This document shows positions 11,608 to 22,317 of a stretch of DNA of 64,000 nucleotides, in pieces. The stretch comes from Reticulitermes speratus (Eukaryota; Arthropoda; Insecta; Blattodea; Rhinotermitidae), in contig JAJKFL010000010.1 in the NCBI GenBank assembly GCA_021186555.1, positions 2,137,487 through 2,201,486 of the forward strand, given 5' to 3'. A model generated the notes under the pieces. That model saw only the letters and a program-made list of their open reading frames with translations. It was not told where the DNA came from and did not search any database. The position numbers were made by a program, and so were the translations under genes. The first letter of the stretch is position 1. The number at the start of each line of letters is the position of its first letter.

Positions 11608-11634
11608 GGGTCAAGAGTCCGAGTCACTGCATGG

Positions 11635-11930
11635 TGTAGCGAGATGGCTTAGGCAGTGTAGTGATTACACTATGGGTTAGACTGTCAGGGGTTCGATTTC
11701 ATGTTAGGGCAAGAGATGTTTCTCTTTTCGAAAAACATCCTGACTATTTCTGGGGCCGAAACACCTTGCCATTCATGATCAGAGGCGGTTATTTCCTTGC
11801 GGTAAAGCGGCCGGCACATGAAACTAGACACTCACCTCCATGTACTACTGACGTTAAAAATGAGTGGAGCTATACCCTCTTCACCCTATACGCCTTCATG
11901 GCGTGGACTTTACATTCACCTTCACACGAC
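11635..11930 (+). mobile_element. diverged tRNA-derived SINE, family A-like
   Basis: The head gatggcttaggcagtgtagtg and B box ggggttcgatttca are diverged. The body keeps gcggtaaagcggccggcaca, cactcacctccatg, gagtggagctatacc and the tttacattcacctt tail. This marks an older subfamily sharing the central domain of family A. Confidence 0.75.
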
Positions 11931-12188
11931 GTTAAAAAACCCAAAAGGTGATTATCGTTAGAACAATAACCGGCGTGAAGACCTGAAAACCTGTATTCAG
12001 ACTTATGTAATGTAAAGTCCTTTTGTGAGGGAATTCTAAAAACAATATCACTGTTTGTTTCCAGATTGACCCTTTTGTTTCAGCTGCGAACTGGGAATAG
12101 TGTACACCCGGGGATGTCAGTTTTCGTCCAAGGTCACTCGAAGGCTTCAAAATCATATCCGTTTTCGTTCACGGCTATTGTGAAGAAC

Positions 12189-12428
12189 GCCGATCCCAGT
12201 GGCCGCGCGGTCTAAGGCGTGGGTCTGCGGTCGTTCGCTTGCTGGGATTGTGGGTTCGATGTCTGTCTGTTGTGAGTGTTGTGTGTTGTTAGGTAGAGGT
12301 CTCTGCGACGAGCTGATCACTCGTCCAGAGGAGTCCTACCGAGTGTGGTGTGTCTGAGTGTGATCGTGAAGCCTCGACAATGAGGCGGCCTAGGCCCCCA
12401 AGGGGCTGTTGCGCCATGGAATAAAATA
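12189..12428 (+). mobile_element. tRNA-derived SINE, family B
   Basis: The head is gccgatcccagtggccgcgc with ggtctaaggcg (A box region) and a B box tgtgggttcgatg. The body has ggtagaggtctctgcgacga and ctcgtccagaggagtcctac, and the end is ccaaggggctgttgcgccat followed by an A-rich stretch. Six further copies are in the window. Confidence 0.9.
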
Positions 12429-13319
12429 TCCCCGTCAATGAAAACAATACCGAGGTGTCCAGGTATGCGGTTGCCAAATCATACTTGGTCAGCTTGAATG
12501 ACGTAACCTTTGTTTTCACCCCTATCCACCAACATGTTTAGCCAAATAATTTCTATTAACATGTTACTTACTTTTTCTATTCAGCCAATCAAGTTCGATT
12601 ACTGTTTCTAACTGATCCCTGCTCTGACCGTCTCCGCTCACAGTTTGTAGCTGTCTTTGTCTTATTCTTAGAGCGATATGCAGATAGGTAAGAGGATCAG
12701 CTGGCCCTTCACTTGTTCATACACTGTATCGTCGGTGTTCTGACGTCACCACTTCATATCCCGGTCTGGACGCCAACGAGATCACTGCTATCTCGTAACA
12801 TTTAACTAACTGGATACTTTGTTAGCTGTAGTGTGAAGTTGACAACGAACGCCTGTCAGTCTTCTCACTCACATTTATTGACATACTTTTACCATCGTCA
12901 CCCCGACATCAGTTGATTTATAATTAAGTTAACGGAATATCGAAACATGATTCACGTGGAATTATGAATTGTTAATTTGCCTGCTACCGTGACTAACTCA
13001 TAGAAGCCATGTTGCTAAGGGATTCGTAGAAGATTTAATTTTGAAATATGAAAGAGGAGAAATTTCTAGGTTAGAATTTGTTTCTAAACTTCGTTACAGA
13101 TACAAAAATTGACATGTAATAGAAGTGTGATCAAACTGTGATAAAACGAATAATTAAGCGCCTGATGTAATTATGCTTAATTAATAATTTCGTTAAAAGA
13201 AGGCAGAGTTCATTGATCATTTTGAAAGATACAGTACTCGACCACATTATAATAAATGTTATTCAAAGTAATATGAAATGAAAGATGTCTTCCATTATTT
13301 CGGAACATTATAACAGAGT
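12429..13319. other. stretch without recognised features
   Basis: AT-rich and without recognised coding or repeat structure. Confidence 0.5.
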
Positions 13320-14860
13320 TACTTCTTAAACGTAACACCTGTCAGATGTCGCCCATCAAGTCTGATGCACTGATGGACTCAGTTCAAAACACTTTACATT
13401 ACGCAAAGTAACATGGCCGGTGAGATGACATTGATGTCATCAGGAATTCTCTGTTTGAGGTTATGTAAGTCTGCCGGACGTACTTACAAAACTTTGCTTT
13501 ACAAGTAGTCCCACTAAAATAAATCACAAGCCGACAGATCTGCCGAACGGGCTGGCCAAGAAATGTCGCCATAGCGGGAGATTATGCGACGTTCAAACAC
13601 AGTTCTTAAGGTGTTCATCGACTGCCGAGCAGTAAGCGCTGTTGGCACATCTTGTTGGAACCAGAAGGTGGCAATGTCTATATTACGACGGCGTAACTCT
13701 GGAAGCAAGAACTCATTCACCATAAGCACATACCGGTTAGATGTCACAGTAACCGCATTGCTAGTTTCATCCTCGAAAATATAAGGACCAATGATTCCGA
13801 ACGCTAATATCCCAGACCGTACTGTTCCTCTGACTGTGAAGTGGTTTCACATGCAGTTCATTCGGATTAGCTGCACTCCTGTTTTGTTTATTCACACAAC
13901 CAGGCAGTTGAAAGTGAGCTTCATCTGACATTACCAGTGGCGGACTGGGTCTAAAAATATTGGTTGCCAGGAGACAAAGGGGGCCCACCCACAACTATAA
14001 GGCTATAATTTAATTTTTATAAGAAATAAATAAAATTTTCAAAAAATACACAAATGGAGAAAAGGTACAATTAAAATTTTTGCGAAATAAATGTATATTT
14101 TTTAGTAATTACAGTGTACATATATTGTACATATTACTGGCAGTATACAGTAGATACTAAATGTAAATACAGATTGTTATAATTGAATTTTTAAATTATT
14201 TTTTTAATTTTAAATAAATGGTGGATTTTATTAAAAATGTTTTATCAAAATAGTAATACAACGTAAATTTTAGTTGCATACAGTAATAATATTGGAACTT
14301 CTATTATATTTTCAAGCTACTAAAAGGTCATTAACATTTTTAACATATTGTCTAATGTTTAAGGGGGCCCACTTGCCATCGGGCAAGCTGACACCCTGGC
14401 CAGTACGCCACTGGACATTACCACCTGACGAATAACATCTGAATGTTCGCTCACTAAGGTAACAAATTGCTCACAAAATGCACTTCTTCAAGCAAACTCA
14501 CGGTCTGACAGTTCTTGCACAACGTGTAATTGGTAAGGGCGACAAAGTAAAGCAGAATGTATTATCGTCAGAGCGATCTGCTCGATATGTTGAGGGCAGC
14601 TGAATGTCTGCGTGCTGATGGTTTGGGGCTACGACCGATAGCGGCTAGTGTTCTTTCAATGTTTTCCGGTGTCCGCACAGTTCTGATTCTGCCTTTAGGC
14701 TTTTTATTTGTTGCAGAAGCCGTGGTTCGAAACTTCTGTACACAGTTCTTGAAAGTGCTGCGATCAGGAACCGTTCCGTGTCTCCCGATGTTAAAATGTC
14801 GTCAGAATATTTGTTGCGTTGGTATCGCAGTCGTTATTTTTTAAAAACGTCTCTACGGCG
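13320..14860 (-). pseudogene. broken IS630/Tc1/mariner-superfamily transposase (DUF4817/DDE type)
   Basis: Minus-strand pieces line up in order. Near 14.8-14.5 kb is a helix-turn-helix-like region (PENIERTLAAIGRSPKPSAR in decayed frame). MSDEAHFQLPG at about 13.9 kb is the first catalytic D block. WFQQDVPTALTARQSMNTLR is the second, and RYGDISWPARSADLSACDLF the third. Frameshifts and stops break it throughout, and a hAT-type element has inserted between the N-terminal part and the first D block. In an intact relative this enzyme cuts and pastes its own DNA at TA sites. I could not fix the element's inverted repeats. Confidence 0.8.
13935..14413. mobile_element. hAT-type element nested in the transposase relic (8-bp TSD)
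   Basis: Terminal inverted repeats cagtggcggactgg and ccagtacgccactg (13 of 14 bases match when inverted) are bordered by exact duplication gacattac at 13927-13934 and 14414-14421. The 479-bp interior is AT-rich and non-coding, with gggggcccac near both ends. Removing it restores continuity of the flanking transposase sequence around gacattac. Confidence 0.9.
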
Positions 14861-15152
14861 AACGCACGGTGTACAGCCGATCACTGATCGATGTTTACTA
14901 AATGACGTCCCTAGCTGAACTCCATAACACAATTAGTTCAATCTCCTGTCAGGGGCCACCAGATCACTGCTTAAGTGAAAACGATAAATGAATGGAGCCC
15001 GACTGTATATTTTAGTTCTTGTTGTAATTATACTTGTTTAAGAATTTATTTAAACTAAGGCTACATTGCTTGCTAAAAAATGTTATATTATTTTAGTACT
15101 TTGTTTTACTAAAGGATTTCTCATTAAATTAGGTCAACTTTATTTCAAACAA

Positions 15153-15445
15153 GGGGGGCACGCGGTGGCGCAGTTGGTTCAGGCACTACGCTACAAACCG
15201 GAACGTCGCGGGTGTCCCGATGGTGTCATTGACATAATCGTTTCGGCCGCACTATGGCCCTGGGGTCGACTCAGCCTCTAACAGAAATGAGTACCAGGAA
15301 TATTTCCTGGGGGGGTAAAGGCGGCCGGTGCGTAGGGCTGACAACCTTACCAACTTCATGTGCCGATTGTCTTCAAATCTGTGAGCCTCAACCTCCTGCA
15401 AACCTAAGGGTCTGTCCAGGCCTGTAATGGGATTGCTTTACCTTT
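15153..15445 (+). mobile_element. tRNA-derived SINE, family C, with 14-bp TSD
   Basis: The head is ggggggcacgcggtggcgca followed by gttggttcaggcactacgct. The body has cctggggtcgactcagcctc, gggggtaaaggcggccggtg and caggcctgtaatgggattgc, and the tail is tttacctttt. The duplication tttatttcaaacaa is exact at 15139-15152 and 15446-15459. Confidence 0.93.
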
Positions 15446-15459
15446 TTTATTTCAAACAA

Positions 15460-15996
15460 TCCTCTGTCACGCGAAACAAATGTCTTCTGCAAATGTCTTC
15501 TGCTCATTCACGAGTTATGAGCAGTGGACGAAAACAGATATGACCTTTTTCCTCCCGAAGGGTAGGGGATTAAACATGGACGAAAAGTGACGTGCCCGAG
15601 TTACGTAAGATGTACTAAATGGGGATCACTGTCATTGACAAGACGCGATCGGCAAGACTGAAGCAACTTCGTATATAAATTGCAGCTCACCGGGTCTTTC
15701 CAAGTGACCGTAAATACACAGCTGCGTGTGTTAAAACATAACTCTTTGGTTCAACCTTGGTGTAAAATGTGTGTATCAACCCGACACACGCCATTTATAG
15801 ACCTGCTGATCAAACTGCAGTGCTAGTGTTCTCGAAAAAGTAGTTTTTGCCCATATCCATATTAAGGGCGTGGGTGCTAGGTATGTTACAAGCATTCGAG
15901 CGTCGTGAAGATTTTGGTACGCCACGATGTGAGATTGCTTGCTGGTGGTGGTACTTGGACTGCTGTTTGTTCATACATTGTAATTATTGTCGTATG
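15460..15996. other. unannotated stretch
   Basis: No feature that I can support between two SINEs. Confidence 0.5.
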
Positions 15997-16009
15997 TAGG
16001 GTTATATGG

Positions 16010-16265
16010 CCGATCCCAGTGGCCGTGCGGTCTACGGCCGCTCGCTTACTAGGATCGTGGGTTCGAATCCCACCGGAGGCATGGATGTCTGTCTCTTGTG
16101 AGTGTTGTGTGTTGTCAGGTAGAGGTCTCTGTGACGGGCTGATCACTCGTCCAGAGGAGTCCTACCGAGTGTGGTGTGTCTGAGTGTGTGTGACCATGAA
16201 ACGTCGACGAAACGAGGAGGCCCAGGCCCATATAGGGCTGTCGAGCCATACAAAAAATAAAAAAA
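16010..16265 (+). mobile_element. tRNA-derived SINE, family B, with 13-bp TSD
   Basis: Family B head ccgatcccagtggccgtgcg, B box gtgggttcgaatcccacc, end agggctgtcgagccat plus an A-rich tail. The duplication tagggttatatgg is exact at 15997-16009 and 16266-16278. Confidence 0.94.
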
Positions 16266-16320
16266 TAGGGTTATATGGAGAGGGAGAGAGAGACAGAGAG
16301 GAACTTCCGATTAAATTACG

Positions 16321-16396
16321 GTTTTAGTATTAATATTAATATTAATATTAGTATTAATATTAATATTAATATTAGTATTAGTATTAGTATTAGATC
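16321..16396. repeat. (ATTAAT/ATTAGT)n microsatellite
   Basis: About 12 six-base units of attaat with interspersed attagt. It abuts the 5' truncation of the LINE that follows, and similar attaatatt sequence resumes just past the LINE 3' end, so the LINE probably inserted into it. Confidence 0.85.
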
Positions 16397-16402
16397 AACA
16401 GC

Positions 16403-17776
16403 ATGTATGTAACTGGAGAATGGCCCAGAGATTTTATTGAAGTTACAATGATTGCCTTAAAGAAGAAGCCCAAAGCTACAAAATGCAGCGACCATCGCAC
16501 AATCAGCATCATCGCTCATGCAGCAAAGATAGTAGCGAGGATACTTAGAAGAAGGATTGAGAGGAAAATTGAAGATGCACTTGGAGAAGATCAGTTTGGA
16601 TTTAGAAGAGGAAAAGGAACTAGGGATGCAATTGGGATGCTGAGAATAATATCAGAACGAACCTTGGTCATAGATGAGGAATTGTGTGCTTGCTTCATAG
16701 ACTGGCAGAAGGCATTTGACCGTGTCAACTGGACCAAATTAATGCAAATCCTAAAAGGAATTGGGATAGACTGGCGCGAAAGAAGATTGATCAGCAAATT
16801 GTACATGGAACAGAGTGTCAAAATACGACTGGACCAAGGGGAGACAAGAAGTGTGAAGATTGGAAGAGGAGTTAGACAAGGTTGCTGCTTGTCACCGATT
16901 CTGTTCAACTTATACAGCGAGTACCTTACCAAGGAAGCTCTTGAAGGGTTTGGAGACTTCAAAATAGGAGGACAAGTAATTCGCACTGTGAAATATGCAG
17001 ATGACCTTGTGCTACTGGCTAGGGAAGAAAAGGTGCTACAGGGCATGATTGATAGACTAATTGAAATTGGAAGACGCTATGGAATGGAAATGAATGTGGG
17101 AAAAACTAAAGTAATGAAAATCTCAAGGCAACCATCCCCAATGAAAATTATGATAGATCAAAAACAATTGGAGAATGTGGAATATTTCAATTATTTGGGT
17201 AGCATGATAACAAGTGATGCAAGGTGTACACGTGAAATTAAATCCAGAATTGCCATGGCAAAAACAGCATTCAACAAGAAGAAAAATCTTTTCACCAGCA
17301 AACTGGAATTAAATTTAAGGAAGAAACTAGTAAAGTGCTACATTTGGAGCATAGCTTTATATGGTGCTGAAACGTGGACACTTCGGAAAGTAGATCAGAA
17401 GTATCTGGAAAGTTTTGAAATGTGGTGCTGGAGAAGAATGGAGAAGATCAGTTGGACCGATCGTGTGAGAAATGAAGAAGTATTACACAGAGTCAAGGAG
17501 GAGAGGAATATACTACATACAATAAAAAGAAGAAAGGCTAACTGGATTGGTCACATCTTGCGTAGAAACTGCCTTCTGAAACACGTGATTGAAGGAAAGT
17601 TAGAAGGAAGGATAGAAATGACGGGACGACGAGGGAGAAGACGTAAGCAGCTACTGGATGACCTTAAGGAAAAGAAAAGATACTGGAAATTGAAAGAGGA
17701 AGCACTAGATCGCACTCTGTGGAGAACTCGCTTTGGAAGAGGCTACGGACCTGTCGTAAGACAGACTACAGAATGA
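16403..17776 (+). CDS. 5'-truncated non-LTR retrotransposon reverse transcriptase (RTE-like)
   Basis: This open frame of 457 residues codes for a reverse transcriptase that would copy the element's own RNA at a nicked target. Visible blocks: HRTISIIAHAAK (about 31-42), QFGFRRGKGTRDAI (64-77), FIDWQKAFDRVNW with the first catalytic Asp (98-110), GVRQGCCLSPILFNLYSEYL (156-175), YADD (198-201), NVGKTKVM and YFNYLGSMIT (261-270). A C-terminal segment with LYGAETWTLRK and WIGHILRR follows. The endonuclease and N-terminal parts are missing, so the initiator Met is probably internal. The 3' end is a gaatgaatgaat tail, common in RTE-type elements. The RT core has no stop or frameshift, so the insertion is young. 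Clade assignment is tentative. Related pieces lie at 19.75 and 48.9 kb. Confidence 0.85.
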   Translation: MYVTGEWPRDFIEVTMIALKKKPKATKCSDHRTISIIAHAAKIVARILRRRIERKIEDALGEDQFGFRRGKGTRDAIGMLRIISERTLVIDEELCACFIDWQKAFDRVNWTKLMQILKGIGIDWRERRLISKLYMEQSVKIRLDQGETRSVKIGRGVRQGCCLSPILFNLYSEYLTKEALEGFGDFKIGGQVIRTVKYADDLVLLAREEKVLQGMIDRLIEIGRRYGMEMNVGKTKVMKISRQPSPMKIMIDQKQLENVEYFNYLGSMITSDARCTREIKSRIAMAKTAFNKKKNLFTSKLELNLRKKLVKCYIWSIALYGAETWTLRKVDQKYLESFEMWCWRRMEKISWTDRVRNEEVLHRVKEERNILHTIKRRKANWIGHILRRNCLLKHVIEGKLEGRIEMTGRRGRRRKQLLDDLKEKKRYWKLKEEALDRTLWRTRFGRGYGPVVRQTTE

Positions 17777-17785
17777 ATGAATCAA

Positions 17786-18184
17786 TTAGTGTTAATATTA
17801 ATATCCAAATAGAGGCACTGTTCTTGACGGCAACAATATTCTTCTGTCTGTGAGGCTTTCAGACCGATTTTGGAGCCCAGTTTAGATGTGGGTCCGATTG
17901 ACACTGCACAGACAGTCACGTTACAGTCATATCCGTCACTGTGTCTCAGTAGCAGTGTCCACACTGACGGTCACGGTCAAGGCAAGGTACGGGCAAAGAA
18001 TATTTTCCCTCACCGTGATCGGACCGTGAGCGAACCGTAGTGGAAACAGAGTGTTGTGGGGAAGAAATGGACATCTCCCGGCGTTATTACGGGCACGGTG
18101 TTCACAGGAAGGGGAAGGAAGTGGACTTAGTCCTGTTTTAATATGGACATGGTGTTTAAAAGTGACGGGAAAGTTATGGAAACA
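17786..18184. other. unannotated stretch
   Basis: Contains repeated short words (cacggtca, accgtgag) that hint at an old inverted-repeat element, but I could not find its ends. Confidence 0.4.
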
Positions 18185-18198
18185 ATGTGGTGTGTAGA

Positions 18199-18481
18199 AG
18201 GTAAAGTGCTCCCTAGAACAGGCCACGAAGGCCCAGAGGGGGAGTAGAGGTATAGCTCTACTCATTCTTTAACCTCGGCACTAGATGAGGGTGGGTGGTC
18301 AACTCCACGCCCCGGCCGCTTTACCACCGGGAAAGACACCCGGTACCCTTTGTACAGGAGGCTGGGTGGGCCCCACGGCCAGTCTGGACGGGTGCGGAAA
18401 ATCTCGCCCTCACCGGGATTCGATCCCCGGACCGTCCAGCTCGTAGCGAGTCGCTATACCGACTGAGCTATCCCGGCCCTC
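18199..18481 (-). mobile_element. tRNA-derived SINE, family A, with 14-bp TSD
   Basis: A complete minus-strand copy: head ggccgggatagctcagtcgg, B box ggggatcgaatcccgg, tail gcactttacct. The duplication atgtggtgtgtaga is exact at 18185-18198 and 18482-18495. Confidence 0.95.
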
Positions 18482-18495
18482 ATGTGGTGTGTAGA

Positions 18496-19124
18496 CTTTG
18501 AAATTCTGGTGAGAAAATGTAAAACATTGTAATGAAACATGAATATTAGTTGCAGTTCTGCTGCAGTATGACATTTGATGTGAGATACAGAACAGAAGTG
18601 GGTTTAGCGTCCGGAGTGCATCTGAAATGGTCGTTACAATTTTGATGTAGGAAAGAAAATTTAATATTCGGGTACATTTACCGGCAGAATAAAGTTGTAC
18701 TTCGAAAGTGAGAACAGTGTTTGATATAAGGTGTGGCAGATATGTTTGTCTTGCTCACAGGTATGAATATTGACGTAGATGTTTGTCTTCTGGTATGTGA
18801 CACCGTGTAGTCTGGTAGATATACTTTGATATCACTGATTTTTGTGCAGCCTGGTGCCTTGACCTCCAGGGTGGAAGAAGCGACAAATCGCTGAAGATAG
18901 AAGCGGCATATTTTGTTACATCCTACAAATTTAAGCCACGTGTTTCGGCGTATTTTAAATTCTGATATGGAAATCGGGATGCAGATAGTTTCTTCTAAAA
19001 TCGTGGCTTAAAAACCGGCCAGGATTTATAAAATTATTATTGTGAAAGGAATTATGTACTGTGGTGGCATAGTAGATAAAATAAATACAGAAACACATTT
19101 ATTACTTGAACCAAGTGTAGATAA
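18496..19124. other. unannotated stretch
   Basis: No supported gene or element. ctgaagatagaagcggca near 18890 resembles only the start of the hammerhead-like motif. Confidence 0.45.
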
Positions 19125-19371
19125 AGGTAAAGTTCACCCTATAACAGGCCATGAAGGCCCAAAGGGGAGTAGAGGTATAGCTCTACTCTTTCTTTAACCT
19201 CGGCCCTAGATAGTGGTGGGTGGTCAACTCCACGCCCCGGCCGCTTTACCCCCGAGAAAGAGACCCGGTGCACATTGTACAGGAGGCTGGGTGGGCCCCA
19301 GGGCCGATCTGAACGGGTGCTGAATATCTCGCCTCAACCGGGATTCGATCCCCGGACCGTCCAGCCCGTAT
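19125..19371 (-). mobile_element. family A SINE truncated in its tRNA head
   Basis: The body and B box (ggggatcgaatcccggt) are present on the minus strand, but the copy stops at tacgggctggacgg and lacks the A box. It was therefore truncated at its 5' end, most likely during insertion. Confidence 0.88.
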
Positions 19372-19441
19372 TTGTACATAATGTTACAGAATAATGCATA
19401 TGGTTCTGTGCCTGCTGACATCAGATACTTTGTAGTGCGCA

Positions 19442-19444
19442 ACC

Positions 19445-19486
<42 letters not shown>
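19442..19486. repeat. (TAG)n microsatellite
   Basis: About 15 uninterrupted tag units. It encodes poly-Val in one forward frame, which makes an open frame here spurious. Confidence 0.95.
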
Positions 19487-19749
19487 AACATTTCGTTCCA
19501 TTAGGATCATACGGCATTCTTGAAGCATCTCCATTTGAGTCTGTTGCCCGGCACCTCTTAACCTCGCTCCATGTAGCGTAGCCTGTTGGGCCTTAATAAG
19601 TACAACGAAATGTCAGTAAGCTACCTCTACCAGTAGCTACAACCATCACAGTGTCTCCACCTCTTCTCCTGATTGTTTTGTGTGACGTCATCACTTAGGT
19701 CTGACCTTACATAAAAATAAGCCTCATTGCGGTGGCGTGAACTGCCAAA

Positions 19750-19923
19750 AGGATAGAAATGACGGGAAGACGAGGGAGAAGACGTAAGCAGCTACTGGAT
19801 GACCGTAAGGAAAAGAGAGGATACTGGAAATTGAAAGTGGAAGCACTAGATCGCACCCTGTGGAGAACTCGCTTTGGAAGAGGCTACGGACATGTCGTAA
19901 GACAGACTACAGAATGAATGAAA
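19750..19923 (+). pseudogene. 3' fragment of the RTE-like LINE with 12-bp TSD
   Basis: Matches the last 170 bp of the 16.4-17.8 kb element (RIEMTGR, RRGRRRKQLLDD, LWRTRFGRGYG) with a few substitutions and the same agaatgaatgaa tail. The duplication tgaactgccaaa is exact at 19738-19749 and 19924-19935, so this is a severely 5'-truncated insertion, not a broken gene. Confidence 0.92.
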
Positions 19924-19955
19924 TGAACTGCCAAAGGAGCTCGATTGCAGTCCGG

Positions 19956-20372
19956 CTGGTGTGCCACGTATCACGTGCGACAGACAGTCTTAGCTGGTGT
20001 GCCACGTATCACGTGCGATAGTCAGTCTTAGCTGGTGTGCCACATATCACGTGCGATAGTCAGTCTTAGCTGGTGTGCCACGTATCACGTGCGACAGACA
20101 TTCTTAGCTGGTGTGCCACGTATCACGTGCGATAGTCAGTCTTAGCTGGTGTGCCACGTATCACGTGCGACAGACATTCTTAGCTGGTGTGCCACGTATC
20201 ACGTGCGACAGACAGTCTTAGCTGGTGTGCCACGTATCACGTGCGATAGTCAGTCTTAGCTGGTGTGCCACATATCACGTGCGACAGACAGTCTTAGCTG
20301 GTGTGCCACGTATCACGTGCGACAGACATTCTTAGCTGGTGTGCCACGTATCACGTGCGACAGACATTCTTA
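19956..20372. repeat. 38-bp tandem repeat, about 11 copies
   Basis: The unit is cttagctggtgtgccacgta then tcacgtgcgacagacagt. Two unit types alternate irregularly (cgacagacagt/cgacagacatt and cgatagtcagt). It contains the palindrome cacgtatcacgtg. Confidence 0.96.
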
Positions 20373-20685
20373 GGGGCAACGTAGAGCTCTGTCGCTGTGT
20401 GTAATATGGAAAGCGAGCTATAAGGGCTGAATGCAGAAATTCCAGGCGGGATTTAAAACAAGCTGTCTTTCCCCCTGTAGGTCTGCACTAAGTTCCCACG
20501 TTCTCTGCTCTTAAGCGTTATTCAAGAGTCTTGTTCGCAGCAAGGGGGATGGGACCCAAATCCGTGGCCCCAGGAGATGGGGAGGGGAGTGCGACTGACA
20601 GGGTTTCGTTGTAGGGGCTTGAGTCTGCGCGTATTGGTTTGTTCTGTTACTGTCAGAGTAACTGTGTCTCACTGTTAATGCGGAA
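20373..20685. other. unannotated stretch
   Basis: G-rich sequence with no recognised feature. Confidence 0.45.
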
Positions 20686-20985
20686 ACCGGAATAGCTCAC
20701 TCGATATGGCGACTAGGTTACGGGCTGGATAACCGAGGGGTGACAGTTCGATTCCCTTGCGGAGCAGCGCATTTATCTCTTCACCAAAACCTTCAGACCG
20801 GCTATAGGGGCCCACTCAGTCTACTGTTCAGTGGATAGTTGGGGCTCTTTACGTGGGAGTTAGACGGCTGGGACGTGAGGCTGACCGCTAACCTCCGTCT
20901 AATGTCTAGTTTAAGAATAAGTGGAGCTATATGTCTACGCCTCCTACGCCATCACGTCGTGTACAGGGACAACTCTATATTTTTT
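20686..20985 (+). mobile_element. diverged tRNA-derived SINE, family A-like
   Basis: Head aaccggaatagctcactcga, B box gacagttcgattcccttg, then cactcagtctactgttcagt, ctaacctccgtctaatg and gtggagctatatgtctacgc. Diverged from family A but collinear with it. Confidence 0.75.
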
Positions 20986-21597
20986 AGTCTGTGGACGAAT
21001 TTCCATGCTACGAACGATATGTGTCGGTTGAATATTTATGCATATAAATGTGTGTGTATGTGCGGGTGGTGGGAAATTTTCAGGGTCCCAAAGGACTGAA
21101 AGTATGTGCCATGACAATAGACTATCGGAAGAATAATTGTAGATAAAAATATTAGTATGGGAACGCTTTCAAGTAGACGGCGCGACCTCTTAGGCATCTC
21201 CAGTGGTTTGGCTACCCATTGTACTTAGTAACAGCATGCCACATCCGAAGTAGCAATTTGTACTGGACCATTCGTCTTTTTGTCTTTGCAACTGTTTGCT
21301 TGGGAGTGCCCAAACCGATTGTTAAAGCTCCTAATTATAATGCCCGGCTTCCCCCCCCCCCCTTTTTTACCTTCCCGGTTACCACCCATATTGTGGCTAC
21401 ATAACAAGGTCAAAAAACAATAATTTCAGTCGCATTATACGACGAGACAGGTTATTTCTAAAACCGAAGTTGATTTGATGTGGTCTTGTATGGAAACTTT
21501 GAAGGCATACGCCCTTCGACTATTCACAATATTTCCCTTCTCCTAAGACGCACAATTTCTCTTCCTGTGGGCTTATTTGAGTGACTAGCCTGAAAAT
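20986..21597. other. unannotated stretch
   Basis: A C12 run lies at 21351-21362. I support nothing else here. Confidence 0.45.
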
Positions 21598-21612
21598 CAT
21601 TAATATAGTAAT

Positions 21613-21871
21613 TTTTTTTTAATAGCTCGACAGCCCCTCGGGGGCCTAGGCCGCCTCATTTTTCGATGCTTCACGATCACACTTTAGACACACCACACTC
21701 GGTAGGACTCCTCTGGACGAGTGACCAGCCCGTCGCAGAGACCTCTACCTGACAACACACAACACTCACAAGAGACAGACATCTCATGCCCTAGACGGGA
21801 ATCGAACCCACAATCCCAGTAAGCGAGCGGCCGTAGATCCACGCCTTAGACCGCGCTGCCACTGGGATTGG
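21613..21871 (-). mobile_element. tRNA-derived SINE, family B, with 15-bp TSD
   Basis: Minus-strand head ccaatcccagtggcagcgcg, B box gtgggttcgattcccgtc, and a poly-A tail (poly-T at the low-coordinate end). The duplication cattaatatagtaat is exact at 21598-21612 and 21872-21886. Confidence 0.95.
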
Positions 21872-22012
21872 CATTAATATAGTAATGGCAATATTAATTA
21901 TTGTTATTATTGGGTTTTAATAAACATGACCCCTGGATGTAACTAATAACACGTCAGCTACGTTCAGTTTTATGCTCTAAATATCGTGTTATATAACTAC
22001 TAAATCATTCAA

Positions 22013-22207
22013 GTGATTATTGTTAAGTCACCAACTGAATGCACTATTTATTTTATTTTAAAAAAACACTATATGGTTTCTTAAAATATAATTCATTAAA
22101 TATAAAAATTATTATTATTATAAATTATTATATTATATTTTTATATTAAAATAAATATTGCATTCAGTTGGTGACTTAACAATAATTCTGAAAAATTCAC
22201 GGTGATT
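22013..22207. repeat. palindrome followed by TTCACGGTGAT
   Basis: Arms tgattattgttaagtcacca (from about 22013) and the inverted copy at 22140-22184 include ccaactgaatgcac, a variant of the ccaacaaaatgcac word at the ends of the hammerhead-bearing elements. ttcacggtgat at 22197-22207 follows on the right, close to the tgcacggtgaa seen after other palindromes. The centre is AT-rich and no hammerhead core remains. Confidence 0.55.
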
Positions 22208-22317
22208 ATAGAATAAAGTACATTCAAGCGATATTTTCAATACACATTAATTCCTGTCATCTGCCCTTTGTACCCTTTTGTCCCTATAATTTTTCCACTT
22301 TTTGTCATGTGCGGATA

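Noticed and set aside
15886..16183. Frames on both strands with GGIRTHDPS-type phrases
   Set aside because: These are translations of family B SINEs; the same phrase appears at 16.1 and 40.0 kb exactly over the SINE B box.
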